A DNA stretch of 64,000 nucleotides from Xenophilus sp. Marseille-Q4582 (GCF_916700565.1 NZ_CAKAKO010000001.1:1096826-1160825), one strand, 5' to 3'; positions 10,519 through 21,887 are shown, counted from the first letter of the stretch. A program made the numbers and translations. The notes: generated from the letters alone by a model not told the origin.

Positions 10519-10905
10519 TCAGGGCCTGGCCGGCAGCGCGGTGCACAGCGCGGCCTGCCCGGGCACGCAGCCGCCCATGCACACGGGCTGGCCGTGCATG
10601 TCCTTGTCGCTGGCGCCGCGCGGCGTGGCCGCGCAGAACACGTCGCCCTTCCAGTCGCGCGTGCAGTAGCCCGGTTCGCACAGCGGCTGGCCGAAGTTGT
10701 TGACTTCGACGCCGCCGTCTCGGGGGGCGCAGAACCATTGGCCCAGCGCGTCCGGCATGCACTGCACGCTGCCCTGCGGGCAGCGCAGCCCGCCGTCCCG
10801 GTGCACGAAGCAGCGCGCCGGTGGGTCTGCGGCCAGCGCCGCATGCAGCATGAGCGCGGCGGCGCAGCCGGTCAGCGTTCGGGCCAGGAAGGCAAGGAGC
10901 GTCAT
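10519..10905 (-). CDS. Cysteine-rich secreted protein, function unknown
   Basis: A 128-residue protein with a signal peptide ending around LHAALAA (a Cys at position 14 lies inside the hydrophobic core, so it is not an obvious lipobox). The mature part has ten cysteines, many in C-x-x-G settings (CFVHRDGGLRCPQG, CAPRDGG, CEPGYCTRDWKGDVFC, CMGGC), suggesting a disulfide-stapled periplasmic or extracellular protein with three or four short repeats of a DGG-C type. It is separated from the SDR gene upstream by 36 bp on the same strand and may be cotranscribed with it. No family is recognised. Confidence 0.7.
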   Translation of the reverse strand: MTLLAFLARTLTGCAAALMLHAALAADPPARCFVHRDGGLRCPQGSVQCMPDALGQWFCAPRDGGVEVNNFGQPLCEPGYCTRDWKGDVFCAATPRGASDKDMHGQPVCMGGCVPGQAALCTALPARP

Positions 10906-10941
10906 GACGGTCGTTTCAGGAAAGCCGGGGAGGCGAAGCCC

Positions 10942-11829
10942 TTAAGTCTGCGCCAGTTCGAAGGGCGGAATCCAGCGCCCGTCCACGTCCGTGAAGCCGT
11001 ATTCCCGCGCCAGGTCGGCCACGCGCAGTGCGCGGCCGGTCTTGGCCATCACGGCCGGATCGGCCGCCAGCGCCGCCACGGCGCGGCCCAGGTAGCGCGG
11101 CGTCTCGGTGCCCGCCAGCTCCGGCTTTTCGTGCCAGTGCGCCTCGTCGGTGAAGTGGCAGGCCAGCACGAACTCGGTGCGCATCCAGCCGGGCGACACG
11201 GCCACCGAGGCCACGCCGTGCGGCCGCAGCTCCTGCGCCATGCCGAAGGCCAGCCGCGTCATGGCGGACTTGGCCAGGTCGTAGAGCAGGTCGCCGGCCA
11301 TGAAACGGTCGCGGTCCCAGAAGGTGGTGGTCACGATCAGGCCGCGGCCCTGGCGCACGAAGATCGGCGCGGCCTGCTGGCTGGCCAGCAGGTGGTTGCG
11401 CACGCCGCGGTCGAAGAATGCGTCCCAGCGCGCGATGGGGCGCTGCCAGAACGGCGCTTGCGACAGGCCCTCGAAATCCTGGTGGCCGCCCCAGGCGTTG
11501 TTGACTAGCACATCCAGCCGGCCCTGTTCGCGCTCGACGCGCTGGAAGAGCGCGGCCACCTCCTCGGGCCGCGTGTGGTCGCAGCGCACGGCGATGCCGC
11601 GCCCGCCCGCGCGCGTCACTTCGTCGGCCGTGTCGTCGATGCTGCCGGGCAGCTGCGCGATGCCGGCCGCGGCCATCAGCGGCTCGTAGCCGGCCCCCGG
11701 CTGCGCGCGCGTGCTGCGCCCGGTCACGTACACCGTGGCGCCGGCGGCGCCCAGTTCGACCGCGATGCCGCGGCCCGCGCCGCGGCTGCCGCCCGTGACC
11801 ACGGCCACACGCTGTTGGAGGGATGTCAT
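10942..11829 (-). CDS. Short-chain dehydrogenase/reductase (DHRS1-like)
   Basis: NAD(P)-dependent oxidoreductase of 295 residues. The Rossmann signature TGGSRGAGRGIA follows the N-terminus, NNAWGG is the NNAG variant, and Y-D-L-A-K supplies the catalytic YxxxK; a threonine cluster (VTTTFW) stands where the catalytic serine usually is. Length and the long insertion after NNAWGG resemble DHRS1-type SDRs. The ATG at 11829 has AGGAAG nine nt upstream and was chosen over an in-frame start 15 codons earlier. It lies 58 bp after an AraC-family regulator on the same strand, which may control it. Substrate unknown. Confidence 0.9.
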   Translation of the reverse strand: MTSLQQRVAVVTGGSRGAGRGIAVELGAAGATVYVTGRSTRAQPGAGYEPLMAAAGIAQLPGSIDDTADEVTRAGGRGIAVRCDHTRPEEVAALFQRVEREQGRLDVLVNNAWGGHQDFEGLSQAPFWQRPIARWDAFFDRGVRNHLLASQQAAPIFVRQGRGLIVTTTFWDRDRFMAGDLLYDLAKSAMTRLAFGMAQELRPHGVASVAVSPGWMRTEFVLACHFTDEAHWHEKPELAGTETPRYLGRAVAALAADPAVMAKTGRALRVADLAREYGFTDVDGRWIPPFELAQT

Positions 11830-11886
11830 GCTTGCCTGCTTCCTGTTGAGGGTTCTTGAACATGCAGTGGGCATGGTGGCGCGCGC

Positions 11887-12777
11887 TCAGCGCGCCGTCT
11901 TGGACGAAAGCGAAACGCGCCGCCGCTGCAGGAAGGCGCCGGGCGACAGGCCGCACAGCGCCTGGAATTCGCGCACCAGGTGCGACTGGTCATAAAAGCC
12001 GCTGTCCAGCGCCAGTTCGCTCCAGCGGGGCGGGCCCGGCTCGCGCAGCCGCTGCAGGCAGCCGTGCAGGCGCATCAGCCGGCTCCAGGTGCGCGGCGAC
12101 AGGCCCAGCTGCGCGCGAAAGAGCTGCTGCAGCCGCCGCTCGCCCACGCCCACCGCGGCCGCGGCCTCCGCGATGCGCGCCTCGCCGGCGCCCGGGCGCA
12201 GCAAGGCGACGGCCTGACGCACCTTGCGCAGGTCGGCCGAGGCGGCCGGATCGGCGGGGCGCTGCGCGCGGGCCAGCGCGTCCACCAGCCGCTGCACGCG
12301 CGCGGCTTCGTCGGGCGCCTCCTGCAAGTGCAGCGCCAGGCCCCGCAGCGCGGGCGGCACCAGCGTGTCCCAGTCCAGCTGGCGCTCGGCCAGCGCATGT
12401 GCCGGCAGTCCGCCGAAGAGCGCGGGCGCCGCGCCGGGCCGAAGCGTCAGGGACAGGCCGCGCAGCGGCCCGCGCAAGGCCAGTTGCACCGGCCGCACGC
12501 TCGGGCCCGCGATCTGCACGGTGCCCGCGACCGAATCCACGCTCAGGCGCAGCGCGCCGTCGGGCAGCACGCGCTCATGCACCACGGTGCCCGGCGGCAG
12601 CGCTTCCTGGTAGGCGATGAGATGCGCCACCTGCGCCTGCAGCGGAGCCGGCACCGCGAACTCGCGCAGCGTGCCGGCCGGCACGGTGGTTTCCGGCGCA
12701 TAGACCGGGTCGCCGTCCAGCCGCAGGTAGAGGCGTTCGGGCGGTGGCGGGGGCGACAAGCGAGGGGCGGGCTCCAC
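11887..12777 (-). CDS. AraC-family transcriptional regulator with N-terminal DUF6597-like domain
   Basis: A regulator of about 296 residues. The C-terminal 100 residues contain two helix-turn-helix motifs: ARIAEAAAAVGVGERRLQQLFRA-type helix one and WSELALDSGFYDQSHLVREF-type helix two, followed by LSPGAFLQRRR, classical AraC/XylS. The N-terminal half (YAPETTVPAGTLREF, beta-rich) resembles the sensing domain of DUF6597 AraC proteins. No ATG is in frame; a GTG at 12777 is taken as start, but a start a little upstream, close to the ankyrin gene stop at 12845, is possible. Likely targets are the adjacent SDR gene or itself. Confidence 0.85.
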   Translation of the reverse strand: MEPAPRLSPPPPPERLYLRLDGDPVYAPETTVPAGTLREFAVPAPLQAQVAHLIAYQEALPPGTVVHERVLPDGALRLSVDSVAGTVQIAGPSVRPVQLALRGPLRGLSLTLRPGAAPALFGGLPAHALAERQLDWDTLVPPALRGLALHLQEAPDEAARVQRLVDALARAQRPADPAASADLRKVRQAVALLRPGAGEARIAEAAAAVGVGERRLQQLFRAQLGLSPRTWSRLMRLHGCLQRLREPGPPRWSELALDSGFYDQSHLVREFQALCGLSPGAFLQRRRVSLSSKTAR

Positions 12778-12844
12778 CGCGCCATTGTCCGGCCTGGGCG
12801 GCCGGCCGGAAGGCCCGGGCAGGGCGCTGCGCCCCAGGGCCGTG

Positions 12845-14512
12845 CTACGCCGCGCCCGGCTGCGGCGCGGCGAGCAGGGCGTGCGCCACTTCGTCGGCGA
12901 AGCGGTAGCGCCGCTCGCCGACCCACACGAGCTCGGCGCCTTCCGGGTCGGGCCGCCGGGGCGGCAGGTGCGGCGCCAGGGCCTGGGCGCAACCCACCCA
13001 GTCGCCGCCGGCCACCGGCTCGTTGAGCGAGGCCCAGGACAGGCTGCCGCAGGCGTTGTCGCCGAAGCCGTGCAGGGTTCGCCAGTCCGCGCCCTGGGCG
13101 AGCAGGAAGCGCGTGAGTTCGGCGTCGCCGCGAAAGAGGGCCTGGTTGAGCGCGCTGCCGTCGATGTCGCCGCCGCGCACTTCCAGCGGCCAGCCGCAGG
13201 CCACCATGGCGCGCACCGCGTCGCCGCAGCCCTGCGCGGCCAGCTCGGGCAGCAGGCGCAGCTGGGCGGCGTCCAGCGCGTCGAGCAGGCCCGGATGCGC
13301 GGCCTGGATCGCGCGGGCCGCGTCGGCGTCGCCGCGCGCGCAGGCCGCCACGAAGGCCTCGTCGGCGGGCAGGGGCTGCAGCGCCTCGGGGCCCGCACCG
13401 GCGCGGGCGAGCAGCGCCGCCACGTCGGGCTGGCCGAAGCGCAGGGCCAGCGTGTGGGCCGACACGCCCGATGGCGTGCGCGCGTCGGCACGGGCGCCGG
13501 CCGCGAGCAGGGCGTCGATGTGCGCCAGCGAGCGGCGGCGCCGGAGGGCCCACAGCAGCGGGGAGCCCCAGTCGGCCGTCGGTGGGCCCGGTGGTGGCTC
13601 GTTCGCATCGCCGCCATGGGCCAGCAGCAGGCGCAGCGCCGCGCCGCCATCGTCCAGGTCCAGCGCGCGGTACATCGCGTTCGTGCCGGTGATCCGCGCG
13701 CCGGCCTCCAGCAGCAGCTGGGTGCAGTCCGGCGCCTCGAGCGCGTGGTAGAGCGATTCGCCGTCGTTCGGGTCGGCGCCCGCGTCCAGCAGCTCTTGCG
13801 TGAGCACCGGGTCGCGCGCCTTGCCGGCGGCGCCGTACAGGGCCGACAGCCGCTCGGTGGCCGAGGGCGCTTCCAGCGAGGCGGGCGGCCAGCGGTTGCC
13901 GATGGCCTGGTTCGGCGACGCACCCGCGCGCAGCAGGAGCCGCGCGCATCCGCGCAGGCGCTCGCGGAATTCCGGCAAGGCGGCCAGGCTTGAATGCGTG
14001 ACAGCCACCAGCGGCGGCAGTTGCAGCGGGCCGCCGGCGCGGTGCACCCAGGCCGGATCGTGCGCGGTGGCCCGCCGCAGTGTTTGTTCGTCGCCGATGG
14101 CGCAGGCCAGATACGGGTCGTCGCCGGGCAAGGCCGGGTCGTCGGCCAGCAGGCGCGCGGCCACGGCCGGGCGGTGGGCGTTGTTGCCGCCGGCCACGTC
14201 GCCCGCATAGAGCCAGCGCAGCCAGTGCAGGCGTGCGCGCTGCGGGTCGTCCGCCAGCGCGCGGCGCGCGAGCACGAAGCCCTGCAGGTCGGCCCAGGAG
14301 GGAAAACCGTGCTCACGCGCCAGGCAGGACTGCGCGTCGTGCAGCCGCAGGCCGAGCGCGGCCAGGTGCGCATCGCTGTGGCCGCGCGCGGCGGGCAGGG
14401 ACGCGCGCAGGCGCTGCATCGCGGCGGGGTCGCCCGCGCGGTAATGCGCGAGCAGTTCCTTGGCCTGCTTCTTGAGCTGGCCCAGGTCGGGTCGGGGGGG
14501 AATGCGTTTCAA
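12845..14512 (-). CDS. Ankyrin-repeat protein
   Basis: About 555 residues of cytoplasmic protein. The N-terminus KRIPPRPDLGQLKKQAKELL is the conserved head of a family of bacterial ankyrin proteins. It is followed by numerous degenerate ankyrin units (for example LLLRAGASPN, LLDAGADPND, LLLAHGGDANE, LLAAGARADARTPSG, FLLAQGADW) spanning roughly 110-540. Ankyrin repeats mediate protein binding. The start is probably the TTG at 14512, which has GGAGG six nt upstream; the in-frame ATG at 14533 lacks a ribosome binding site. Role unknown; no signal peptide. Confidence 0.85.
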   Translation of the reverse strand: MKRIPPRPDLGQLKKQAKELLAHYRAGDPAAMQRLRASLPAARGHSDAHLAALGLRLHDAQSCLAREHGFPSWADLQGFVLARRALADDPQRARLHWLRWLYAGDVAGGNNAHRPAVAARLLADDPALPGDDPYLACAIGDEQTLRRATAHDPAWVHRAGGPLQLPPLVAVTHSSLAALPEFRERLRGCARLLLRAGASPNQAIGNRWPPASLEAPSATERLSALYGAAGKARDPVLTQELLDAGADPNDGESLYHALEAPDCTQLLLEAGARITGTNAMYRALDLDDGGAALRLLLAHGGDANEPPPGPPTADWGSPLLWALRRRRSLAHIDALLAAGARADARTPSGVSAHTLALRFGQPDVAALLARAGAGPEALQPLPADEAFVAACARGDADAARAIQAAHPGLLDALDAAQLRLLPELAAQGCGDAVRAMVACGWPLEVRGGDIDGSALNQALFRGDAELTRFLLAQGADWRTLHGFGDNACGSLSWASLNEPVAGGDWVGCAQALAPHLPPRRPDPEGAELVWVGERRYRFADEVAHALLAAPQPGAA

Positions 14513-14775
14513 GAGACACCTCCGTGCATCCATGGCCGATGACCCGCAACGTCGGCTGCACAAAAGGCGTGCGTGAAAAAGACCTGGGACAGGCCGATGA
14601 AGACAAGTGGGTTCCACCCTTCCCGCGGGTCCGGAGGCGTCTTGCACGCGGCGCGCATCTTAAGGCATGGGCTTGCGCGGCGCGGCGCCGCGCCCGCGCA
14701 CGAAGCGCCACTGGCTGACAGCGCACGGCGCCAAGGGCCGCGAAGCTTGCCGCATCGTCTGCAGGAGTCCGCGAC

Positions 14776-16149
14776 ATGCGCATGCCCCCGTTTTCCCATC
14801 CCCCCGCCTTCCCGCGCGGCACGCGCTGGGCGCTGGCGGCGGGCCTGCTCGTGCTGCTGGCCGCCTGCGGCGACACCGCCAAGCTGCCGCCCGAGGCCGG
14901 CATCGGCCCGTCGCCCACGCTGCCCGCGCCGAACAAGACGCTGCTGCCCACGGTGCACATCGCCCCCGCCACGGGCTGGCCCGCAGGCACGATGCCCACG
15001 CCCGCGGCCGGCATGCAGGTGACGGCTTTCGCCCGCGACCTGGCGCACCCGCGCTGGGTTTACGTGCTGCCCAACGGCGACGTGCTGGTGGCCGAAAGCG
15101 ACAAGCCCGCCGTGCCCAAGGAAGACCAGGGCTTCGTGAAGAAGGTGCGCAACTGGGTGATGGGCAAGGTGATGGCACGCGCCGGCTCGGGCACGCAACC
15201 GTCGGCCGACCGCATCACGCTGCTGCGCGACGCCGATGGCGACGGCCAGGCCGAGGTGCGTCACGTGTTCCTCGAAGGCCTGCATTCGCCCTTCGGCATG
15301 GCGCTGGTGGGCAGCGACTTCTACGTGGCCAATGCCGATGCGGTGGTGCGCTTTCCGTACGAGGCCGGCCAGACGCAGATCACGGCGGCGGCGACCAAGG
15401 TCACGGACCTGCCGGGCCTGCCGCTCAATCACCACTGGACCAAGAACCTGATCGCCAACGCCGACGGCAGCAAGCTCTACGTCACCGTGGGCTCGAACAG
15501 CAACGTGGGCGAGAACGGCCTGGCGGTGGAGGAAGGCCGCGCCGCCATCTGGGAGCTGGACCGCGCGAGCGGCCACAAGCGCCTGTTCGCCACCGGCCTG
15601 CGCAACCCCAACGGCATGGGCTGGGCGCCGGGCACGAACACGCTGTGGACGGTGGTCAACGAACGCGACGAGATCGGCAGCGACCTGGTGCCCGACTACC
15701 TGACCTCGGTGAAGGACGGCGCCTTCTACGGCTGGCCCTACAGCTACTTCGGTGCGCACGTGGATGCGCGCGTGAAGCCGCCGCGACCCGACCTGGTGGC
15801 CCAGGCCGTGGTGCCGGACTATGCGCTGGGCAACCATGTGGCGCCGCTGGGCCTGGCCTTTTCCGATCCGAAGGTGCATCAGGGCCTGCCCGCCGCGTGG
15901 CGCCAGGGCGCCTTCATCGGCCTGCACGGCTCGTGGAACCGCAAGCCGCGCAGCGGCTACAAGGTCATCTTCGTGCCCTTCGAGAACGGCCGGCCCCAGG
16001 GCATGCCGCAGGACGTGCTCACCGGCTTCCTGAGCCCCGAAGGCGAGGCGCGCGGCCGCCCGGTGGGCGTGGCGCTGGACGCCCGGGGCGGCCTGCTGGT
16101 GGCCGACGACGTGGGCGACGCCGTGTGGCGCGTGGCGGCGCCGCGCTGA
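14776..16149 (+). CDS. PQQ-type sugar (sorbosone/glucose) dehydrogenase lipoprotein
   Basis: A 457-residue exported lipoprotein with twin features: a long basic N-region and the lipobox LLAAC (C34). The body is a six-bladed beta-propeller of the GSDH family: [90 protein letters not shown] and DVLTGFL are the blade motifs, including the residues that line the PQQ and calcium sites in soluble glucose/sorbosone dehydrogenases. It probably oxidises aldose sugars in the periplasm. Monocistronic; no PQQ biosynthesis genes nearby. Confidence 0.9.
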   Translation: MRMPPFSHPPAFPRGTRWALAAGLLVLLAACGDTAKLPPEAGIGPSPTLPAPNKTLLPTVHIAPATGWPAGTMPTPAAGMQVTAFARDLAHPRWVYVLPNGDVLVAESDKPAVPKEDQGFVKKVRNWVMGKVMARAGSGTQPSADRITLLRDADGDGQAEVRHVFLEGLHSPFGMALVGSDFYVANADAVVRFPYEAGQTQITAAATKVTDLPGLPLNHHWTKNLIANADGSKLYVTVGSNSNVGENGLAVEEGRAAIWELDRASGHKRLFATGLRNPNGMGWAPGTNTLWTVVNERDEIGSDLVPDYLTSVKDGAFYGWPYSYFGAHVDARVKPPRPDLVAQAVVPDYALGNHVAPLGLAFSDPKVHQGLPAAWRQGAFIGLHGSWNRKPRSGYKVIFVPFENGRPQGMPQDVLTGFLSPEGEARGRPVGVALDARGGLLVADDVGDAVWRVAAPR

Positions 16150-16257
16150 GGCGCCGGCGGCGGGGCCGGCCCGGCGCACAGGTGCCGCTTGGCCATCCCG
16201 CAACGGACGGCCCCGCCTGAGGCAGCAGCGTTCGATCGCGCGCCGCCGCGCGCGGGT

Positions 16258-16716
16258 TCAGCGGTGGCTCTGGAACACCCGCGTCTGCCCGTTGGCCAGC
16301 ACCAGCAGCGTGTCGTAGGGGTCGCGCCGGCCGCCATAGACCGCGCCGTCCATGCCCGGGGAGCCGACGGGCATGCCGGGCACGGCCAGGCCGATGGCGC
16401 CGGCCGGGCGCTCTTTCAGCAGCCGCTGCACGTCCGCGGCCGGCACATGGCCTTCGAGCGCGTAGCCGCCGACGAAAGCCGTGTGGCAGGAGCCCAGCGA
16501 TTTTGGAATCCCGGCGCGGGCGCGCGCAGCATTGTTGCCCTCGGCATGCACGCGCGTGGCAAAGCCGTTCGCGTTCATGTGCTTCACCCAGTCGGTGCAG
16601 CAGCCGCAGTTCGGGTCCTTGAACACCTCCACGCGCGGCGCGGCCAGCGCGTGCGGGGCGGCGGCCCACAGCGGGGCGCTCAGGAGCAGGGTGCGTCTCT
16701 GGATCATGGTGCGCAT
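16258..16716 (-). CDS. DUF411 metal-binding protein, exported
   Basis: A 152-residue protein with a Tat-like leader (QRRTLLLSAPLWAAAPHALA) and the DUF411 core: VFKDPNCGCCTDW with C37, C39 and C40, then SCHTAFVGGYALEGHVPA and GAIGLAVPGMPVGSPGMD. DUF411 proteins bind copper and are often linked to copper resistance. The fold resembles thioredoxin/ArsD-like proteins. Starts at 16716 (MRTM) or 16707 (MIQRR) are both possible. It stands between convergently oriented genes without a metal-efflux partner beside it, so the copper role is from the family, not the context. Confidence 0.88.
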   Translation of the reverse strand: MRTMIQRRTLLLSAPLWAAAPHALAAPRVEVFKDPNCGCCTDWVKHMNANGFATRVHAEGNNAARARAGIPKSLGSCHTAFVGGYALEGHVPAADVQRLLKERPAGAIGLAVPGMPVGSPGMDGAVYGGRRDPYDTLLVLANGQTRVFQSHR

Positions 16717-16781
16717 TGTGGAGCGCCGCCATGGCCCTGGCGTGCATCGCCCTCCGGCGTGGAGGGCGCTTCGGCGCGCGC

Positions 16782-17909
16782 TCAGCGCTTCAGGAAGTCC
16801 AGCAGCGCCGCGTTGAAGGCCTGCGCATGCGAGACGTTGAGCCCATGCGGCCCGCCCGGGATGACCACCAGCTGGCTGTGCGGCACGGCCTGGTGCGTGC
16901 GTGCGCCGGAGCCTTCCAGCGGCACGATGGCGTCGGCGTCGCCGTGCAGCACCAGCGTGGGCCGGGTGATCTGGCGCAGGTCTTCGCGGAAATCGGTGCG
17001 GGCGAAGGCGTCCGTGCAGGCCAGCGCCGCATGCGGCGCCGACTGGTGGCACTGCGCGAGGGCCTGGGCGCGGTCCGCATCATCGACCTGGAGTTCGCCA
17101 TGGGCCGAGAAGAAGTCCCGCGTGAACTGCTCGAAGAAGCGGTCGCGGTCCTGCTCCAGGCCCTGCTTCATCGCCTGCGCCTTCTCGGGCGTGAGCGGGC
17201 CGTCGGGGTTGTCGGCGGTTTTCAGCAGGGCCGGCGGCACGGCGGCCGCGAAGACCAGGCTGTGGAGGCGCTCCTCGCCATGCCGGGCCACGTAGCGCGC
17301 CACCTCGCCGCCGCCCATCGAGAAGCCGACCAGGGTCACGCGCTGCAGCTCCAGCTCGTCCATCACGCGCTCCAGGTCGTCCGCGAGCGTGTCGTAGTCG
17401 TAGTGCGCGGCCGGCTTGTCGGAGCGGCCGAAGCCGCGGCGGTCATAGGCCACCACGCGGTAGCCGGCGGTCTGGAGCGCTTCGGTCTGCGCCGACCAGG
17501 CCTGCGCCGACAGCGGCCAGCCATGGATCAGGACCACGGGGCGACCGGGGCCGCCGCTGTCCTCGATGTGCAGGTGCAGATTCTCGGGCGCTGCCGGCTC
17601 GGGGAGCACCGCGTTGCCCGTGGCCACGGCCCCGAGCGCGCCGGCCACGCCGCCGAGCGTGCCGCCCAGCACGACGCCGATGGGCCCGCCCACCACGCCG
17701 CCGATGCCGGCGCCGGCGGCCGCGCCCACCATGGCGCTGCCGCCCACCAGGGGGACTTGGGATTCGCGCTCGGCCTCTTCGGGCGTGCGCGGCTGCTGGG
17801 CGCCCGGGCGCGGATCCTGCGCGGGAATACCGAAGTCCGGGTGCGCCTGCGCGGCCGGGGCTTCGTCCGTGCCCATCGGCGCGATGGCGGGACGGAGGGG
17901 CGTGTTCAT
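16782..17909 (-). CDS. Glycine-zipper domain fused to non-heme chloroperoxidase-like alpha/beta hydrolase
   Basis: A 375-residue two-part protein. Residues 1-50 are Pro/Ala/Gln-rich, 54-98 form a glycine zipper of alternating GGxxGG and GAxxGA steps, as in small membrane-active proteins. Residues 110-375 are an alpha/beta hydrolase: oxyanion HGWPLS (129-134), nucleophile elbow GFSMGG with S198, acid region GDADAIVP and catalytic His in GGPHGLN, closest in pattern to cofactor-free haloperoxidases/esterases. The ATG at 17909 has AGGAG at proper distance. The zipper suggests membrane or surface association of the enzyme (inference). Confidence 0.85.
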   Translation of the reverse strand: MNTPLRPAIAPMGTDEAPAAQAHPDFGIPAQDPRPGAQQPRTPEEAERESQVPLVGGSAMVGAAAGAGIGGVVGGPIGVVLGGTLGGVAGALGAVATGNAVLPEPAAPENLHLHIEDSGGPGRPVVLIHGWPLSAQAWSAQTEALQTAGYRVVAYDRRGFGRSDKPAAHYDYDTLADDLERVMDELELQRVTLVGFSMGGGEVARYVARHGEERLHSLVFAAAVPPALLKTADNPDGPLTPEKAQAMKQGLEQDRDRFFEQFTRDFFSAHGELQVDDADRAQALAQCHQSAPHAALACTDAFARTDFREDLRQITRPTLVLHGDADAIVPLEGSGARTHQAVPHSQLVVIPGGPHGLNVSHAQAFNAALLDFLKR

Positions 17910-18185
17910 GGGGGCTCCTTGAGATCGGATGAGGTTCGGAGGCGGCGCCGGGGCCGGAGCGCTCGGCCGCTGCCACTGCTGCAGACGTTGTAGGGCGCGG
18001 CAGGCGGCGGCCGCGCCGTCCCGGCCAGCATGCTGGCGTCGGACGCGTCCTGCCTCACGGCCCGGCGGCGGTGGCTTTCGCCCGCGGTGCGCGCGCCGCC
18101 TCCGGCCGGAAGGGCGGGCGCCCGTCGAGGGCCAGTGCGGCCGCCGCTTCTTAAAATCCGCGCCTTTTTCTCCCCGGCAGCGCGC

Positions 18186-19127
18186 ATGGACATCGTCGTC
18201 AACGAAGAACTCAAGGCCTACATCGATCCGCTCACCCCCGATGAATACGAGGCGCTCGAACGCAGCCTGCTGGCCGAAGGCTGCCGCGACGCGCTGGTGC
18301 TGTGGGGCGACGTGCTGGTCGACGGCCATAACCGCTACGGCATCTGCAAGAAGCACAACCTGCCGTTCCAGACGGTGCAGAACACGCGCTTCCAGTCGAT
18401 GGAGGACGTGCACCTGTGGATGATCGACCAACACCTGGGCCGCCGCAGCCTGTCGGACTTCCAGCGCGGCGTGCTGGCGCTGCGCAAGCGCGAGATCGTG
18501 GCCGGCCGCCGCGCGCGACAGGCCCCGCCCGCCGAGTCGGCCGAAAGTGCGGCGCCACCGCCGGGCGAAGCGGCGCCGGTCCCGGCCGCCGCCCCTTCGG
18601 CCGAGGAGGCGCTGAGCACGCGCGAGGCCCTGGCCCGCGCCGCGCGGCTGCGCAGCAACCAGGTGCAGCTGATCGAGAAGATCCAGCAGAGCGCCACGCC
18701 CGAAGTGGTGGAAGCCGTGAAGGCCGGCACACTGTCGCTGAGCGCCGCGGCCGCCGTGGCCACGCTGCCGGCCGAAGAACAGGTGGCGGCCGCCACCGCC
18801 GGCAAGGACGAGCTCAAGCAGGCCGCCAAGCGCGTGCGCGAGGCCAAGCGCAAGCCGCCGCGCGACAAGCCGGAGGCCGCGGGCGATACCGACGCCGCGC
18901 CTGAAGGCGCCGCGGCGGGCGCGTCCTCGGCCGGCGAGGAGCTGATCGCCTTGCGCAAGCGCGTGGCCGAGCTGCAGGCCGAGAACACCCGGCTGAACCA
19001 GGAAGTGGCCACCTTGCGCAAGCAGGTCCTGAACCTGCTGGGCCCCGCCGCCGGGCCGGCGCCCCAGGTGCCTGCCGCCGCGCAGGCGGCTGCTGCGGCT
19101 GCGGACGAATCCGACCCACCGTTCTGA
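18186..19127 (+). CDS. Orphan ParB N-domain protein with C-terminal coiled coil
   Basis: A 313-residue cytoplasmic protein. Residues 1-70 resemble the ParB/Srx nuclease-like domain (YIDPLTPDEYEALERSLL, LVDGHNRYGIC, the DGHxRY motif). The next part, WMIDQHLGRRSLSDFQRGVLALRKR, resembles the partition-type linker. After an Ala/Pro-rich hinge come a second helical domain (LARAARLRSNQVQLIEKIQQ) and a Leu/Glu coiled coil (ELIALRKRVAELQAENTRL) near 255-285. Such proteins are annotated as plasmid replication/partition-related in betaproteobacteria, yet no parA, rep or mobility gene is nearby. Probable DNA-associated regulator; target unknown. Confidence 0.75.
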   Translation: MDIVVNEELKAYIDPLTPDEYEALERSLLAEGCRDALVLWGDVLVDGHNRYGICKKHNLPFQTVQNTRFQSMEDVHLWMIDQHLGRRSLSDFQRGVLALRKREIVAGRRARQAPPAESAESAAPPPGEAAPVPAAAPSAEEALSTREALARAARLRSNQVQLIEKIQQSATPEVVEAVKAGTLSLSAAAAVATLPAEEQVAAATAGKDELKQAAKRVREAKRKPPRDKPEAAGDTDAAPEGAAAGASSAGEELIALRKRVAELQAENTRLNQEVATLRKQVLNLLGPAAGPAPQVPAAAQAAAAAADESDPPF

Positions 19128-19227
19128 CGGGCGCGCCTACGCCGGCGGACCCAGGGGCCGACGGGCTCCGGCGCATGGGCGCACGTGCGGCCCGGCCCTG
19201 TCGCGCATCGGCCGCGCGGCGAGTGCA

Positions 19228-21330
<2,103 letters not shown>

Positions 21331-21357
21331 GGCACGCAAATCTCAAGCTGTGCCACG

Positions 21358-21388
21358 ATTGGAAAGGTTGAAGTCACTCCAAGGTCAA
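21358..21388 (-). promoter_or_regulatory. MerR-type promoter of the P-type ATPase gene
   Basis: Read on the minus strand: TTGACC (-35, 21383-21388), exactly 19 bp, then TCCAAT (-10, 21358-21363). The over-long spacer contains the imperfect dyad TTGGAG-TGA-CTTCAA, the arrangement MerR-family activators need to untwist the promoter. Confidence 0.75.
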
Positions 21389-21391
21389 GCC

Positions 21392-21865
21392 ATGACGCTG
21401 CGTCCCCCCCATTCGCTCCAGGGTTACCGCATTGGTGAAGCTGCCGCGGCCAGCGGCGTGAGCGCGGCCAACATCCGCTATTACGAAAAGCAGGGCCTGA
21501 TCGCGCCGCAGGGCCGGGCCGACAACGACTACCGCCTGTACAGCGCGGCCGATGTGCATGCGCTGCGCTTCATCCGCCTGTGCCGCGCGATGGACATGTC
21601 GCTCGACGAAGTGCGCACGCTGCTGGCACTGAACCTGGGCAGCCCCGCCGACTGCGGCACCGCGCGCGCCGCGCTGGACGCCCACCTCGGCCACGTGCGC
21701 GAGCGCCTGCGCGAGCTGCGTGCGCTGGAAAAGGACCTGGCGGCCCTGCGCGACAGCTGCGATGGCCAGGGTGCCCATTGCCGCATCATCGAGGCGCTGC
21801 ATGCGCGCGCCGATGCGCAGCCCGCGACCGGCGAGCGCGGCTCGCCCGCGATGCGGCACGTGTGA
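21392..21865 (+). CDS. cadR: CadR/PbrR-like MerR-family metal sensor
   Basis: A 157-residue metal-responsive activator. N-terminal winged HTH: YRIGEAAAASGVSAANIRYYEKQGLI, then a long dimerisation helix (LRELRALEKDLAALR). Metal-binding cysteines C88, C123 and C130 have the 35- and 7-residue spacing of CadR C77/C112/C119, placing it in the Cd/Pb/Zn branch rather than the Cu or Hg branch. It starts at the ATG at 21392 within the divergent promoter region and is paired with the P-type ATPase gene 62 bp away on the other strand. Binding of Cd2+, Pb2+ or Zn2+ would switch on the exporter. Confidence 0.93.
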   Translation: MTLRPPHSLQGYRIGEAAAASGVSAANIRYYEKQGLIAPQGRADNDYRLYSAADVHALRFIRLCRAMDMSLDEVRTLLALNLGSPADCGTARAALDAHLGHVRERLRELRALEKDLAALRDSCDGQGAHCRIIEALHARADAQPATGERGSPAMRHV

Positions 21866-21887
21866 GCGCGCGCCGTCGAGGCTCGGC

